From NCBI RefSeq assembly GCF_041435055.1, contig NZ_CP108002.1, positions 7,688,001-7,752,000 on the forward strand: a stretch of DNA of 64,000 nucleotides, read 5' to 3'. The notes below the pieces were generated by a model. That model did no database searches and was not told where the DNA came from. It was given only the letters and a program-made list of their open reading frames with translations. Of this stretch, positions 8,779-17,596 are shown in pieces. The position numbers and the translations under genes were made by a program. Origin of the DNA: Streptomyces sp. NBC_00341. GTDB lineage: Bacteria > Actinomycetota > Actinomycetes > Streptomycetales > Streptomycetaceae. The number at the start of each line of letters is the position of its first letter. The first letter of the stretch is position 1.

Positions 8779-10596
8779 TCACCCGGCGGGCAGACCGGTG
8801 ACCCGCACCCGCACACTCCGGGCCCCGGCCCGGACGGTGAACCCGCCGTCATCCAGCAGGGTCACGAGCCGCTCCGCCATGACGTCGTCGCCGGCGCCCC
8901 CGGCCCCCAGCAGCGCATGGAGGGCGGAGGCGGCGGCAGCCGGGTCCACGGGGGCCTCCGCCGGGGACGTCAGGCCGAGCAGCCGCCCGCCCCTCGGCCT
9001 GACGACACACTCGGACGGGCCGACCGTGAAGGCGGCCAGCGCACAGCCGGGGTGACGGTGCAGCACTTCGGCCGTCCAGACCGCCGGAGACCCGAACCGG
9101 GGATCGTCGGGCCGGCCGTCGCGGAAGACGACGTCGGCCAGCTCCAGCCCGTCCACGTCGCGGGTGTCCTCGTGCACGGCGATGTGCGCGTCACCGCCCG
9201 CGTACTCGGCCGAGGACGGCGGCCCCGCCCAACGGGCCATCGAGACCTCGCCCGGCCGCGTCACCCGGGTCAGTACGTGGAGGGGCACCGTGACGGACAC
9301 CGGCTCATGGCCGGGCAGCGGCAACGGCTCCAGCGAGGCGGCCCACTCCGGCTCCGCCGCACCCATCATCGAGTAGAAGAGGGACCGCAGTCGGACCGCG
9401 GCCTCACCCGGTACGGAGGTCGTGTACTCGGCGGGCCCCGGCAGCGGCCGGTGGTGCTCCAGGAGCCGGTCGATCTGCTCGCGCAGCGGCGCACCGGGGT
9501 CCAGCCGGGGCGCCACCCGCATGAAGTCGGAGATCGGTGCCCCGGGATCGAGCTCGTGCAGCGGCGCCGCCGCCAGCAGCACCGGAGTGCCGAGCGCCGC
9601 CGCGTAGAAGGTGACGGACCCGTGGTCCCCGACCACCGCGTCGGCCGCCACCAGCGCCTGCCGCCATCCCTCCAGCGGATCGATCAGCACCAGCCCGCGG
9701 CGCCGCGCCCGGTCGAGCCAGGCCCGGACCTGGCCGGGGCCGTGCCCGTGCCAGATATTGGGGTGCAGGACGGCGGCGAACCGGTACTCGTCCACGGGGA
9801 ACTCGCCTGCGAGCCGGGGCAGCAGCGCGGGCAGGAGGTCGTCGCCGCCCGCGCCGCCGTCCCCGAAGAAGGACGCCGGATTCCACGTGGAGTTGAGGAC
9901 GATCAGCCGTTGCCCGGACCGTACCCCGAGCGCCCGGCGGAAGCGCTCGCGGTAGGGGCGGGCGGCGAGTGCGCGGTCGAAGCAGGGATCTCCGGCGAGC
10001 ACGGCGGTCGGCGCGGCCTCGGGACACGCGGCACGCAGCCGGTCGCACTGCTCTGGATGGGAGAGGACGAGAGCGTCCGCGATGGGTACGCCGTCCGCGA
10101 GGACCCACTGCGGGGCCTGTCCGAACACGGGCACAGGGCTGGGCTCCGCCCCGGCCCCGGCCTCAGTGTCCGGTGTCCGGTGTCCGGTGTCCGGTGTCGC
10201 CAGCCTCTTAGTGTATCCGACACCGTGCGAGAGGACGGCCAACTTGCTTGACAGGAGGTCCAGTTGGCCACCGAAGCTGGCGGAGACGGCCAGGTCCACC
10301 GGCGTTTCGAGGGCCTGTTCCCACGGCAGCACCGGCACTCCGGTTCCGGCGAGGAGCTCGGCCGTGCCGGCCGAGAACGCCGAGGACTCCGGGCAGGTGG
10401 CGAGGAGCTGGATCCGCAGATCGCCGTCGAAGAGCGGCAGCACGTCCAGGAGCCGGGTGGCGGAGGTCACGTTGTGCACGACGACCAGCACCCGCAGGCA
10501 CTTCCCGCGGGTGGCCCACCGCACGGCACCGTCCCCGACCGGCACTCGCAGCCATCCGGCCCGCCCTTGTGTCACCCGCGCCCCCACTCGGCCCAT
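8779..10596 (-). CDS. GT-B-type transferase, CDP-glycerol glycerophosphotransferase-like
   Basis: A protein of about 605 residues with a two-lobed GT-B look. The N-lobe strand LRVLVVVHN is followed by LSHGVGYTKR, and the C-lobe carries VVGDHGSVTFYAAALGTPVLL, the type of donor-binding stretch seen in CDP-glycerol glycerophosphotransferases and related glycosyltransferases. It has no signal peptide or obvious membrane helix. The last about 150 residues are not recognised. The start is uncertain: the ATG at 10596 has no clear ribosome site, and the in-frame GTG at 10524, with ggggacgg upstream, would give a start nearer the first strand. GtrA lies 61 bp upstream on the same strand, pointing to a cell-envelope glycan role. 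A heptamer repeat array sits inside the frame. Confidence 0.7.
   Translation of the reverse strand: MGRVGARVTQGRAGWLRVPVGDGAVRWATRGKCLRVLVVVHNVTSATRLLDVLPLFDGDLRIQLLATCPESSAFSAGTAELLAGTGVPVLPWEQALETPVDLAVSASFGGQLDLLSSKLAVLSHGVGYTKRLATPDTGHRTPDTEAGAGAEPSPVPVFGQAPQWVLADGVPIADALVLSHPEQCDRLRAACPEAAPTAVLAGDPCFDRALAARPYRERFRRALGVRSGQRLIVLNSTWNPASFFGDGGAGGDDLLPALLPRLAGEFPVDEYRFAAVLHPNIWHGHGPGQVRAWLDRARRRGLVLIDPLEGWRQALVAADAVVGDHGSVTFYAAALGTPVLLAAAPLHELDPGAPISDFMRVAPRLDPGAPLREQIDRLLEHHRPLPGPAEYTTSVPGEAAVRLRSLFYSMMGAAEPEWAASLEPLPLPGHEPVSVTVPLHVLTRVTRPGEVSMARWAGPPSSAEYAGGDAHIAVHEDTRDVDGLELADVVFRDGRPDDPRFGSPAVWTAEVLHRHPGCALAAFTVGPSECVVRPRGGRLLGLTSPAEAPVDPAAAASALHALLGAGGAGDDVMAERLVTLLDDGGFTVRAGARSVRVRVTGLPAG
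10166..10200. repeat. tandem heptamer array inside the GT-B gene
   Basis: Four perfect copies of gtgtccg in a row plus a fifth, imperfect copy (gtgtcgc). On the coding strand they give the alternating peptide TPDTGHRTPDT. Seven is not a multiple of three, so gain or loss of one unit shifts the reading frame. Confidence 0.93.
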
Positions 10597-10657
10597 GGGC
10601 CGCGCGACTGCCCGGCCGACCAGCCACGATATCCAATCGGCCCGGCCGGGCGCCCTG

Positions 10658-11140
10658 TCAGGCGGCCATCGCCACGGAAGTCTTCCGGAGCACTGGGCCA
10701 GGGGCCGCGCCGCTCTTCCGGTCCCCGAAGACCACCACCCGCAGCAGGGCGAACCGCCCGACCCCGGCCAGCGCCGACGCCGACAGGTACACGGTCTGCT
10801 CGACCAGGGCCGACGGCTCGGAGCGGAACGCGTACAGGCAGAGCAGCGCCCCGGTCGTGAAGGCGTAGCTGACGGCGACGGTCAGCCCGGACTGGAGGTG
10901 CACGCCCCACCCGCGGCGCTCGCTGCGGAACGACACCCGGCTGTGCAGCTCGGTGGCTATCACCGTGGACACCACGGTCACCAGCGCGTTCGCCAGGGCC
11001 AGTGGCATCCGGTCGTGGAGCAGTACCAGCACCGCGCTGGAGGCGACCCCGACCCCGCCGCCGCATACCACGAAGCGCACGAATGCCGCGACAAGGGCGT
11101 GGGGCGTGCGCGTCGGCTGGCGGGGTGGGGCGGCGGTCAC
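10658..11140 (-). CDS. GtrA-family membrane protein
   Basis: A 160-residue protein with four hydrophobic segments (about 18-42, 45-65, 85-107, 112-135), the usual size and layout of GtrA proteins. These are thought to flip undecaprenyl-phosphate-linked sugars across the membrane for envelope glycan or teichoic-acid decoration. The FVVCGGGVG motif in the first helix fits the family. The GTG start at 11140 has ggagga 5 nt upstream. It precedes the GT-B transferase by 61 bp, and the two probably form an operon for envelope glycosylation. Confidence 0.87.
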   Translation of the reverse strand: MTAAPPRQPTRTPHALVAAFVRFVVCGGGVGVASSAVLVLLHDRMPLALANALVTVVSTVIATELHSRVSFRSERRGWGVHLQSGLTVAVSYAFTTGALLCLYAFRSEPSALVEQTVYLSASALAGVGRFALLRVVVFGDRKSGAAPGPVLRKTSVAMAA

Positions 11141-11237
11141 GGGGTTCCTCCGGAGGCTGTGCGGGGCGGTACGAACATCTCACCCCAGAATCTACGGACC
11201 CGGCGTCCTCCCCACGACCCGGTTTCTCCCCGACCTT

Positions 11238-11273
11238 CCTGGGGGTTGTCCCCCAGGGGATCCGGGGGGACAA
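11238..11273. terminator. paired alternative hairpins, probable terminator
   Basis: A perfect 8-bp stem (11238-11245 with 11250-11257, loop ttgt) overlaps a second perfect 9-bp stem (11246-11254 with 11265-11273). Only one can form at a time. The site lies downstream of the NmrA-like gene and upstream of gtrA, both on the minus strand. No T-tract is seen on either side, which is usual in Streptomyces. Confidence 0.55.
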
Positions 11274-11322
11274 CCCGCCCCGGAACAGCCGCGGTCGGCC
11301 CGCACGGCACTCGCCGTGCGCG

Positions 11323-12288
11323 TCAGTCCGCCCGCACCGAGGGCTGTCGCGGTCCGCGGAATGTGGTGCGGAGCGCGTCGGCGCCGGACTCCTTGAGCCA
11401 GTCCGCGAGGGTGCGCAGTCCGGGGTGCACGACGCGCAGTGCCTCGATGTCCGCGTGCCAGCGCGCACCGGCTGCCCAGCTGTTCCTGACGTGGGCGATC
11501 TCCGGACCGAGCGACGTGGCCTCGTCGTGGGTGAGCTGGTGATAGCGCACGGTCGTGCCGGTCGCTTCCGTGATGGCGGCGACCGCCTCCGTCGGGGTCG
11601 GCGCGTCCCCGGCCAGCTCCAGCGTCCGGCCGGCGAACCGGTCCGGGGAGTCGAACGCCAGCCCGGCGAACTCCGCGATGTCCTCCACCGCGATGACCTG
11701 GACAGGTTCGTCCGGCGGGAAGACGTGCCGGTGCACACCGTCGACGATGCCGCCCAGGCCGATGTCCCACGAATCGAGGAAGTTCGACATGAACCGCACG
11801 GGACGCAGCACCGTCACCAGACCGATCCGCTCACGCAGGTAGTCCTCGATCCGCTCCTTGCCCCGAGCTGTGGGCAGCCGGTCCGGAGTGGACGCGATAC
11901 CGGTGAACACGACGTGCTCGACTCCGGCTGCCGCCGCCGCGTCCGCGAGAGCCCGGCCGCGGGAGAACTCCCGCTCCGCGTCGGTGCCTCCCGGCCCGTA
12001 CGCGAGCGGAGGCACGGCGAAGAGCCCCGCCGCACCTTCCAGCGCCGCCGGAAGACTCGAAGGATCGTCGAAGTCGCCGAGGGCCAGTTCGGCCCCGGCG
12101 GCCCGCAGCGCGAGGGCCGCCGGGGCGGTCGTGTCACGTACGAGCGCACGCACCGGCGTGCCGGCCGCCAGAAGCCGGCGTGCGGTGGCGCCGCCCTGTT
12201 TGCCGGTCGCACCGGTCACGGCCACGAGCCGGGCAGCGGGACGAGAACCGGGAACGGAAGAGGTGGGCCGTGCCGGGTGAGCAGTCAT
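11323..12288 (-). CDS. NmrA-like NAD(P)-binding protein
   Basis: A 321-residue atypical short-chain dehydrogenase of the NmrA/HSCARG type. The Rossmann motif VTGATGKQGG (about 21-30) sits near the N-terminus, followed by RRLLAAGTPVRALVRD. The C-terminal region resembles the substrate-side of NAD(P)H-binding reductases and redox sensors. There is no Tyr-x-x-x-Lys pair in the classical position, so it may sense NADP(H) rather than catalyse. The ATG at 12288 has ggagga upstream. It is divergent from the TetR gene 106 bp away, which probably regulates it. Confidence 0.85.
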   Translation of the reverse strand: MTAHPARPTSSVPGSRPAARLVAVTGATGKQGGATARRLLAAGTPVRALVRDTTAPAALALRAAGAELALGDFDDPSSLPAALEGAAGLFAVPPLAYGPGGTDAEREFSRGRALADAAAAAGVEHVVFTGIASTPDRLPTARGKERIEDYLRERIGLVTVLRPVRFMSNFLDSWDIGLGGIVDGVHRHVFPPDEPVQVIAVEDIAEFAGLAFDSPDRFAGRTLELAGDAPTPTEAVAAITEATGTTVRYHQLTHDEATSLGPEIAHVRNSWAAGARWHADIEALRVVHPGLRTLADWLKESGADALRTTFRGPRQPSVRAD

Positions 12289-12394
12289 GTCGTCCTCCGC
12301 CCCGGGGAGTTCGAGGGCCTCGTCAGCGTGGCGGCCCCGGGGACGGTGTGGAATCCTGCACGCGGTTGAAGGCGACGGACAAGGAATACGTGAC

Positions 12395-13135
12395 ATGGCT
12401 CCTGCTCCCTCCGGCACCGGCCGGGCCGATGCCCGCCGCAACCGCGCGAAGGTGCTCGCCGCAGCCGTTCAGGCGTTCACCGTCAAGGGACTCGATGTCT
12501 CCCTCAGCGAGATCGCACGGCAGGCCGGGGCGGGCACAGGCACCGTGTACCGGCACTTCCCGAGCAAGGAGAACCTGCTGGAGGCCGTACTCGTCCAGCA
12601 TGTCGAAGATCTGGTCGCAGCGGCTCGCCGGTGGGCCGCGCAGGCCCCTCCGGCCGCGGCGTTCTTCGGTTTCCTCCTGGAGACCATCGACACGTCGTCC
12701 GGACGCAAGCACGTCTGCGACCTCGTGACCACGGACACCAGCTGGCCGCGCCCGATGCTCGCCGCGTCCGGGCACCAGTTCCAACAGGCGCTGACCGACC
12801 TGCTCCGCGCAGCTCAGCGGGCCGGTGGAGTCCGTGCGGACCTGGGCCCGGACGACATCGCCGTACTCATTGTCGGGTGCGCGACGATGCGGGCCGCCCA
12901 CCGGGACAGGGCCGCCGGAGTCCGCATGGTCCACCTGGCGCTGGAGGGCTTGCGGGGAAACGCTCCGGTCACGGAAGGGCGGATGTTTCGTTACCCACCC
13001 GACAGGCGTCACGCAACGAGACCGCGATGCGAGGAGTGCGGGGCCGAGTTCGACGCCAAGACCGTGGGGCGCCCCGCACGCTACTGCGGCGCGACGTGCC
13101 GGCAGCGGGCCCACCGGCGTCGCAGCGGGCGATGA
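12395..13135 (+). CDS. TetR-family regulator with C-terminal zinc-ribbon-like tail
   Basis: A 246-residue transcription factor. The N-terminal TetR helix-turn-helix is at about 15-60 (LSEIARQAGAGTGTVYRHF), followed by an all-helical ligand domain to about 195. The last 35 residues are unusual for TetR: Cys212-x2-Cys215 and Cys231-x3-Cys235 flank GRPARY and precede a basic RQRAHRRR tail, like a small treble-clef or zinc-ribbon. The start ATG at 12395 fits the family length; aagga lies 10 nt upstream. It is divergent from the NmrA-like reductase, its likely target. Confidence 0.87.
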   Translation: MAPAPSGTGRADARRNRAKVLAAAVQAFTVKGLDVSLSEIARQAGAGTGTVYRHFPSKENLLEAVLVQHVEDLVAAARRWAAQAPPAAAFFGFLLETIDTSSGRKHVCDLVTTDTSWPRPMLAASGHQFQQALTDLLRAAQRAGGVRADLGPDDIAVLIVGCATMRAAHRDRAAGVRMVHLALEGLRGNAPVTEGRMFRYPPDRRHATRPRCEECGAEFDAKTVGRPARYCGATCRQRAHRRRSGR

Positions 13136-13318
13136 GGCCCGGTCGCAGGAGCCTCTCGGCGCGTGCGAGCAGGAGCGCGAAAGCCACGGCCCGGCACCGA
13201 GTGTTCGGCCGAACGCCACCGTGTGCACACTGCACGGGTCTTCCGTCGGACCGCCGGTTCTGGAACACTCCTGTCGTTTTCGCCCTTATGTTTCCTCACC
13301 CCACAGAGGCCCCCACTC

Positions 13319-15385
13319 ATGGCAGAACTCAACCGTCGCCGCCTCCTGCAACTCGCCGGAGGCACGGTCGCCTTCAGCGCGTTGTCGAGCAGCATCGCCC
13401 GCGCCGCCGCACTGCCCGCGAAGGGCCGTACGGGCACGCTCCAGGACGTCGAGCACATCGTCGTACTGATGCAGGAGAACCGTTCCTTCGACCATTACTT
13501 CGGCACCATGAAGGGTGTGCGCGGCTTCGGTGACCCGCGTCCGGTCACGCTGCCCGGCGGAAAGCCGGTCTGGCACCAGAAGGACCTCCTCGGCAAGGAG
13601 GTGCTGCCGTTCCGGCCGCCCGCCGACGACCTCGGGCTGCAGTTCCTCCAGGACCTGAACCACGACTGGGCCGGTGGGCACCGGGCGTTGAACAAGGGCG
13701 CGTACGACCAGTGGGTGCCCGCCAAGACCGCCACGACGATGGCCCACCTCACACGTGAGGACATCCCGTTCCACTACGCCCTCGCCGACGCGTTCACCGT
13801 CTGCGACGCGTATCACTGCTCGTTCCTCGGCTCGACCGACCCGAACCGCTACTACCTGTGGAGCGGGTACACCGGCAACGACGGTACCGGCGGCGGTCCC
13901 GTGCTCGGCAACGACGAGGCGGGCTACGGCTGGAAGACCTACCCCGAGCGGCTGGAGGAGGCCGGGGTGTCGTGGAAGGTCTACCAGGACATCGGTGACG
14001 GGCTCGACGCCGCCGGTTCGTGGGGGTGGATCGACGACGCCTACCGGGGGACGTACGGCGACAACTCGCTCCTCTACTTCAACAGTTATCGCGACGCCAA
14101 GCCCGGCGACCCCCTCTTCGACAAGGCGCGCACCGGGACCGACGTCAAGAACGGCGACGGGCTCCTCGACGATCTCAAGGCCGACGTCCGGGCCGGGACG
14201 CTCCCCAAGATCTCCTGGGTCGTCTCGCCCGAGGCCTACAGCGAGCACCCCAACTGGCCCGCGAACTACGGTGCCTGGTACATCTCGCAGGTGCTGGACG
14301 CGCTGACCTCCGACCCCGAGGTCTGGGGCCGGACCGCCCTCTTCATCACCTACGACGAGAACGACGGCTTCTTCGACCACGTCGTGCCGCCGTTCGTGCC
14401 GTCCGGCGCGGCGCAGGGGCTGTCCACCGTGGACACCTCCGCCGACCACTTCCCCGGCGACATCCGGTACGCGGCCGGGCCGTACGGGCTCGGGCAGCGC
14501 GTGCCCATGACGGTCGTGTCCCCGTGGAGCACCGGGGGGTTCGCGTGTTCCGAGGTCTTCGACCACACCTCCGTCATCCGGTTCATGGAAGAACGCTTCG
14601 GTGTGCACGAGCCCAACATCTCGCCCTGGCGGCGTGCTGTCTGCGGCGATCTCACCTCGGCCTTCGACTTCCGCACGACGGACACCGCGCCCGCCTCGCT
14701 GCCCTCCACGGACGCATACGCGCCGCCGGACGGGGAGCGGCACCCCGACTACGTTCCGGTGCCGCCGGTCTCCGGCAGTGTGCCGAAGCAGGAGTCCGGC
14801 ACGCGGCCCACCCGGCCACTGCGGTACGCGCCGCTCGTGGACGGGGCGGCAGACCCGGGCACCGGGAAGTACCAGCTCACCTTCAGTGGCGGGGACGCGG
14901 CCGGAGCGCAGTTCCTGGTGACGTCCGGCAATCGCGGCGACGGGCCCTGGACCTACACCACAGAGGCGGGCAAGTCGCTCTCCGACAGCTGGAACACGGC
15001 CTACTCCAGTGGCGTGACCGACCTCACGGTCCACGGTCCGAACGGGTTCCTGCGGACCTTCAGGGGTCCCGGCAAGTCGGCCGGGCCGGAGGTGACGGCG
15101 CGTCACAACCCGGCGAGCGGAGCTCTCGAACTGACTCTCACCCAGGCCGGCACGGAGACCGTCCAGCTGACGGTGCGCAACGCGGACGCCTACGGCGGCG
15201 GGGCGCAGACCTTCGCGGTGCGGGCCGGCTCGACCGTGAAGCACACCGTTGACCTGCGCGGAAGCAAGCGCTGGTATGACATCGAGGTGATCTCGGACGC
15301 GGACGCCACCTTCCTTCGCCGGTTCGCCGGACACGTCGAGACGGGTGAGGCGGGAACGAGCGACCCGGGCCTGGTCACCGGCTGA
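13319..15385 (+). CDS. Tat-exported phosphocholine-specific phospholipase C
   Basis: A 688-residue secreted phosphoesterase-family enzyme (bacterial PLC/acid phosphatase type) that would hydrolyse phosphatidylcholine or sphingomyelin outside the cell. The twin-arginine signal is at residues 5-10 (NRRRLLQLAGG) and the hydrophobic core runs to about 30. Family motifs include EHIVVLMQENRSFDHYFG (about 45-62), TDPNRYYLWSG and TYDENDGFFDHVVPP. Two C-terminal beta-sandwich repeats (about 490-680) match the paired C-terminal domains of non-haemolytic PLCs. The ATG at 13319 is placed right before the Tat motif. It stands alone between the TetR gene and a terminator. Confidence 0.92.
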   Translation: MAELNRRRLLQLAGGTVAFSALSSSIARAAALPAKGRTGTLQDVEHIVVLMQENRSFDHYFGTMKGVRGFGDPRPVTLPGGKPVWHQKDLLGKEVLPFRPPADDLGLQFLQDLNHDWAGGHRALNKGAYDQWVPAKTATTMAHLTREDIPFHYALADAFTVCDAYHCSFLGSTDPNRYYLWSGYTGNDGTGGGPVLGNDEAGYGWKTYPERLEEAGVSWKVYQDIGDGLDAAGSWGWIDDAYRGTYGDNSLLYFNSYRDAKPGDPLFDKARTGTDVKNGDGLLDDLKADVRAGTLPKISWVVSPEAYSEHPNWPANYGAWYISQVLDALTSDPEVWGRTALFITYDENDGFFDHVVPPFVPSGAAQGLSTVDTSADHFPGDIRYAAGPYGLGQRVPMTVVSPWSTGGFACSEVFDHTSVIRFMEERFGVHEPNISPWRRAVCGDLTSAFDFRTTDTAPASLPSTDAYAPPDGERHPDYVPVPPVSGSVPKQESGTRPTRPLRYAPLVDGAADPGTGKYQLTFSGGDAAGAQFLVTSGNRGDGPWTYTTEAGKSLSDSWNTAYSSGVTDLTVHGPNGFLRTFRGPGKSAGPEVTARHNPASGALELTLTQAGTETVQLTVRNADAYGGGAQTFAVRAGSTVKHTVDLRGSKRWYDIEVISDADATFLRRFAGHVETGEAGTSDPGLVTG

Positions 15386-15705
15386 CCGGCCGGCCCGGGA
15401 GCGGTGAGCGGCAGCCGGGCTGTCATCGGAGAGCGGTGGGGACGCACGGGCCGGGTCCGGCCCTGCCCGTGCGTTCCTGACCGACCGTCGGGCGGGCGGC
15501 CCCGTGTGTCGGGGCGCGCCCGCTCGGTGCGTTAGGGTTTTTGCCGGGTCATGAGTTCCAGTGCGCAGCCCCGGCTTGCTGGACGGCACCCCGCTCCGCT
15601 GCGGGTGCTCCGGGTGACGACCTGCCCCGTGCGCGAGGTACGGGGAACAGCGGACCGCGGTGCAGAGCGCTCGGGGTCCATCATCCCCGGAAGGCGGGAC
15701 TCGCC
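15386..15705. other. 320-bp intergenic region
   Basis: Apart from the hairpin at 15442-15474, this gap holds no open frame with coding-like third positions. A T-rich patch (agggtttttgcc) near 15535 could be part of a promoter for the next gene, but no convincing -35/-10 pair was found. Confidence 0.4.
15442..15474. terminator. hairpin terminator after the phospholipase gene
   Basis: Perfect 10-bp arms (acgcacgggc and its complement at 15465-15474) around a 13-nt GC-rich loop, 57 bp after the phospholipase stop. Confidence 0.7.
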
Positions 15706-16098
15706 ATGCTGCGTCATCTCCCCGAGCACGGCTCTGTGCGGAGCGAGGACTGCGAGCGGTACGCCGCAGGCCACCAAGTGCACTGGATCCACGCCAAGAA
15801 GTGTCGGCAGGAGCCCGGTCAGGCCGTCGAGATACTGCTGACCGCGGACGACGTCCGGGACGACGGCTGGATCGGACTGCGTGCCGCGTTCGACTACGCG
15901 GGCACCCTTCCACGGGTGTGGACACACGCTCCGGACGCGCTCCGGGAGACGCTCGCCGGGCACCGGGGGCGCGTGTACTGGCTCTCCCGCTGGCATGCGC
16001 TCAAGCTCGTGACCGGTGCCGACCGGGTCGCCGGACTGGTCAACGTCGCCTTTGAGGCGGGAGAGTTGTGCGGGCGCCCGGGCCCCGGGCGCTCGTAG
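15706..16098 (+). CDS. conserved-looking hypothetical protein
   Basis: A 130-residue soluble protein that I do not recognise. It is His-, Trp- and Arg-rich, with no signal peptide, membrane segment or known catalytic motif. Third-position GC and an aagg ribosome site before the ATG at 15706 support coding; the frame continues upstream without coding character. It stands alone between the phospholipase terminator and the P450 operon. Short actinobacterial orphan genes of this kind are common and often regulatory, but no role can be assigned. Confidence 0.6.
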   Translation: MLRHLPEHGSVRSEDCERYAAGHQVHWIHAKKCRQEPGQAVEILLTADDVRDDGWIGLRAAFDYAGTLPRVWTHAPDALRETLAGHRGRVYWLSRWHALKLVTGADRVAGLVNVAFEAGELCGRPGPGRS

Positions 16099-16300
16099 CC
16101 GAGTCGCTGTCCGACGTCGGTACTCGGAGTCGGTACCTGGAGTCGGTCGTCAATTGTCGTGAGATGTCGACCGGTTGCTTCATTCCGAGCGCACATTTGA
16201 TCGTCATTGACCGCTGTGGTGTCACATAAAATCCTTATAGTGGGCGTGCGTTGACCGCACGATCGTGACGCGTGACGCTTCCGCCACAGAAGTCAGGACG

Positions 16301-17596
16301 ATGACGCGCCCTTCCTCCACAGAGCCCGAGCCCGCCTCGCCCCCTCCGGAGTGCCCCGCGCACGCGTGGCAGGGGGCCGTACCCCTCAGCGGGCCCTCGT
16401 TCCAGACCGAACCGCAGTCCGTCTACCGCGCCATGCGACGGGACCACGGGCCGGTCGTTCCCGTCGAACTGCCGGGCGGGTTCCCCGCCTGGCTGGTCAT
16501 CGGCTACCGGGAACTCCATCAGGTCACCAGTGACGGTGAGCTGTTCCCGCGCGATGTCGGCCTGTGGAACCAGTGGGAGAACATCCCGCAGGACTGGCCA
16601 CTGCTGCCCATGGTCGGGCGGCCGCTGCCGTCCATCTACTTCAGCGCGGGGGACGAGCACCGGCGCCACGCGCGGATGGTCGGACCCGCCCTCGAAGGGG
16701 CCGACCCGTTCGAGATCCGGAGCCACTGCGAGCAGTTGGCCGACCGGCTGATCGACGCCGTGTGCAGCCGGGGCACGGCCGACCTCGTCGCCGACTTCTG
16801 CGAGCCCCTTCCGGTCCTGGTCCTCGCGCGGCTGGTCGGATTCCCCGACGAGGAGGGCGCCTCCATCGCCCGGGTGCTGAAGGACCTGGCCGACGGCGGT
16901 CCGGGCGCGCAGGAGGCCCATCGGCGTTTCGGGGAGCACATGGCGCGACTCGTCGCCGCGAAGCGTGCCGCCCCCGGCGACGACGTGACCTCCCGGATGC
17001 TCGCGTTCCCCGAGGCCTTCACCGACGAGGAGTACATGCTCGACCTGATGGCCATCACGGCCGCCGGGCACCTCACCACCGCCGACTGGATCAGCAACTC
17101 GCTGCGGCTGATGCTCACGGAGGACGAGTTCGCGCAGTCGATGGCGGGCGGCCGGCGCAGCGTGGCCGAGGCCATGAACGAGGTGCTCTGGGAGGACGGG
17201 CCGACGCAGATCCTCGCCGGACGCTGGGCCGCCCGCGACACCCGGCTCGGCGGACGGCCGGTCAGGGCGGGGGACATGCTGCTGCTCGGGCTCGGCGCCG
17301 CCAACACCGATCCGCTGATCCGGCAGAGCCTGACCGGCGGCGGCTCCTCCGCGCAGGGCGGCAACGGCGCCCATCTCGCCTTCAGCCACGGCGAGTACCG
17401 CTGCCCCTTCCCCGCTCAGGAGATCGCGGAGACCATCGCGCGTACCGGCATCGAGGTGCTGCTCGACCGCCTGCCCGACCTGGAGCTCCGGGTCCCCGTC
17501 GCGGACCTGGTGCGACGGCCCTCCGCGTTCCTGCGCGGGAACACCGCGCTGCCCGTTCGGTTCACCCCCGTTCGTACGACAGGAGACCTCTCGTGA
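16301..17596 (+). CDS. cytochrome P450, CYP157-like, without the ExxR motif
   Basis: A 431-residue soluble P450. The haem-binding loop FSHGEYRCPFPAQ supplies the axial Cys. In helix K, where P450s carry Glu-x-x-Arg, the sequence is NEVLW (293-297), so Glu and Arg are both absent from their aligned positions. The CYP157 family is known for losing this motif. The I-helix has AGHLTT in place of the usual acid-Thr pair. The ATG at 16301 is chosen; an in-frame GTG at 16265 is possible. The stop overlaps the next P450 start by 4 bp, so the pair is translationally coupled. Catalytic competence is uncertain. Confidence 0.88.
   Translation: MTRPSSTEPEPASPPPECPAHAWQGAVPLSGPSFQTEPQSVYRAMRRDHGPVVPVELPGGFPAWLVIGYRELHQVTSDGELFPRDVGLWNQWENIPQDWPLLPMVGRPLPSIYFSAGDEHRRHARMVGPALEGADPFEIRSHCEQLADRLIDAVCSRGTADLVADFCEPLPVLVLARLVGFPDEEGASIARVLKDLADGGPGAQEAHRRFGEHMARLVAAKRAAPGDDVTSRMLAFPEAFTDEEYMLDLMAITAAGHLTTADWISNSLRLMLTEDEFAQSMAGGRRSVAEAMNEVLWEDGPTQILAGRWAARDTRLGGRPVRAGDMLLLGLGAANTDPLIRQSLTGGGSSAQGGNGAHLAFSHGEYRCPFPAQEIAETIARTGIEVLLDRLPDLELRVPVADLVRRPSAFLRGNTALPVRFTPVRTTGDLS

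Noticed and set aside
13286..15925. Very long open frame on the minus strand opposite the phospholipase gene
   Set aside because: It is the shadow of a GC-rich gene: high Arg/Gly/Val/Pro content, no domain, and the plus-strand gene has full family motifs.
16207..16241. Possible promoter ttgacc ... tatagt before the P450 pair
   Set aside because: The spacing between the two elements (23 bp) is too long for a standard promoter, and alternatives score no better.
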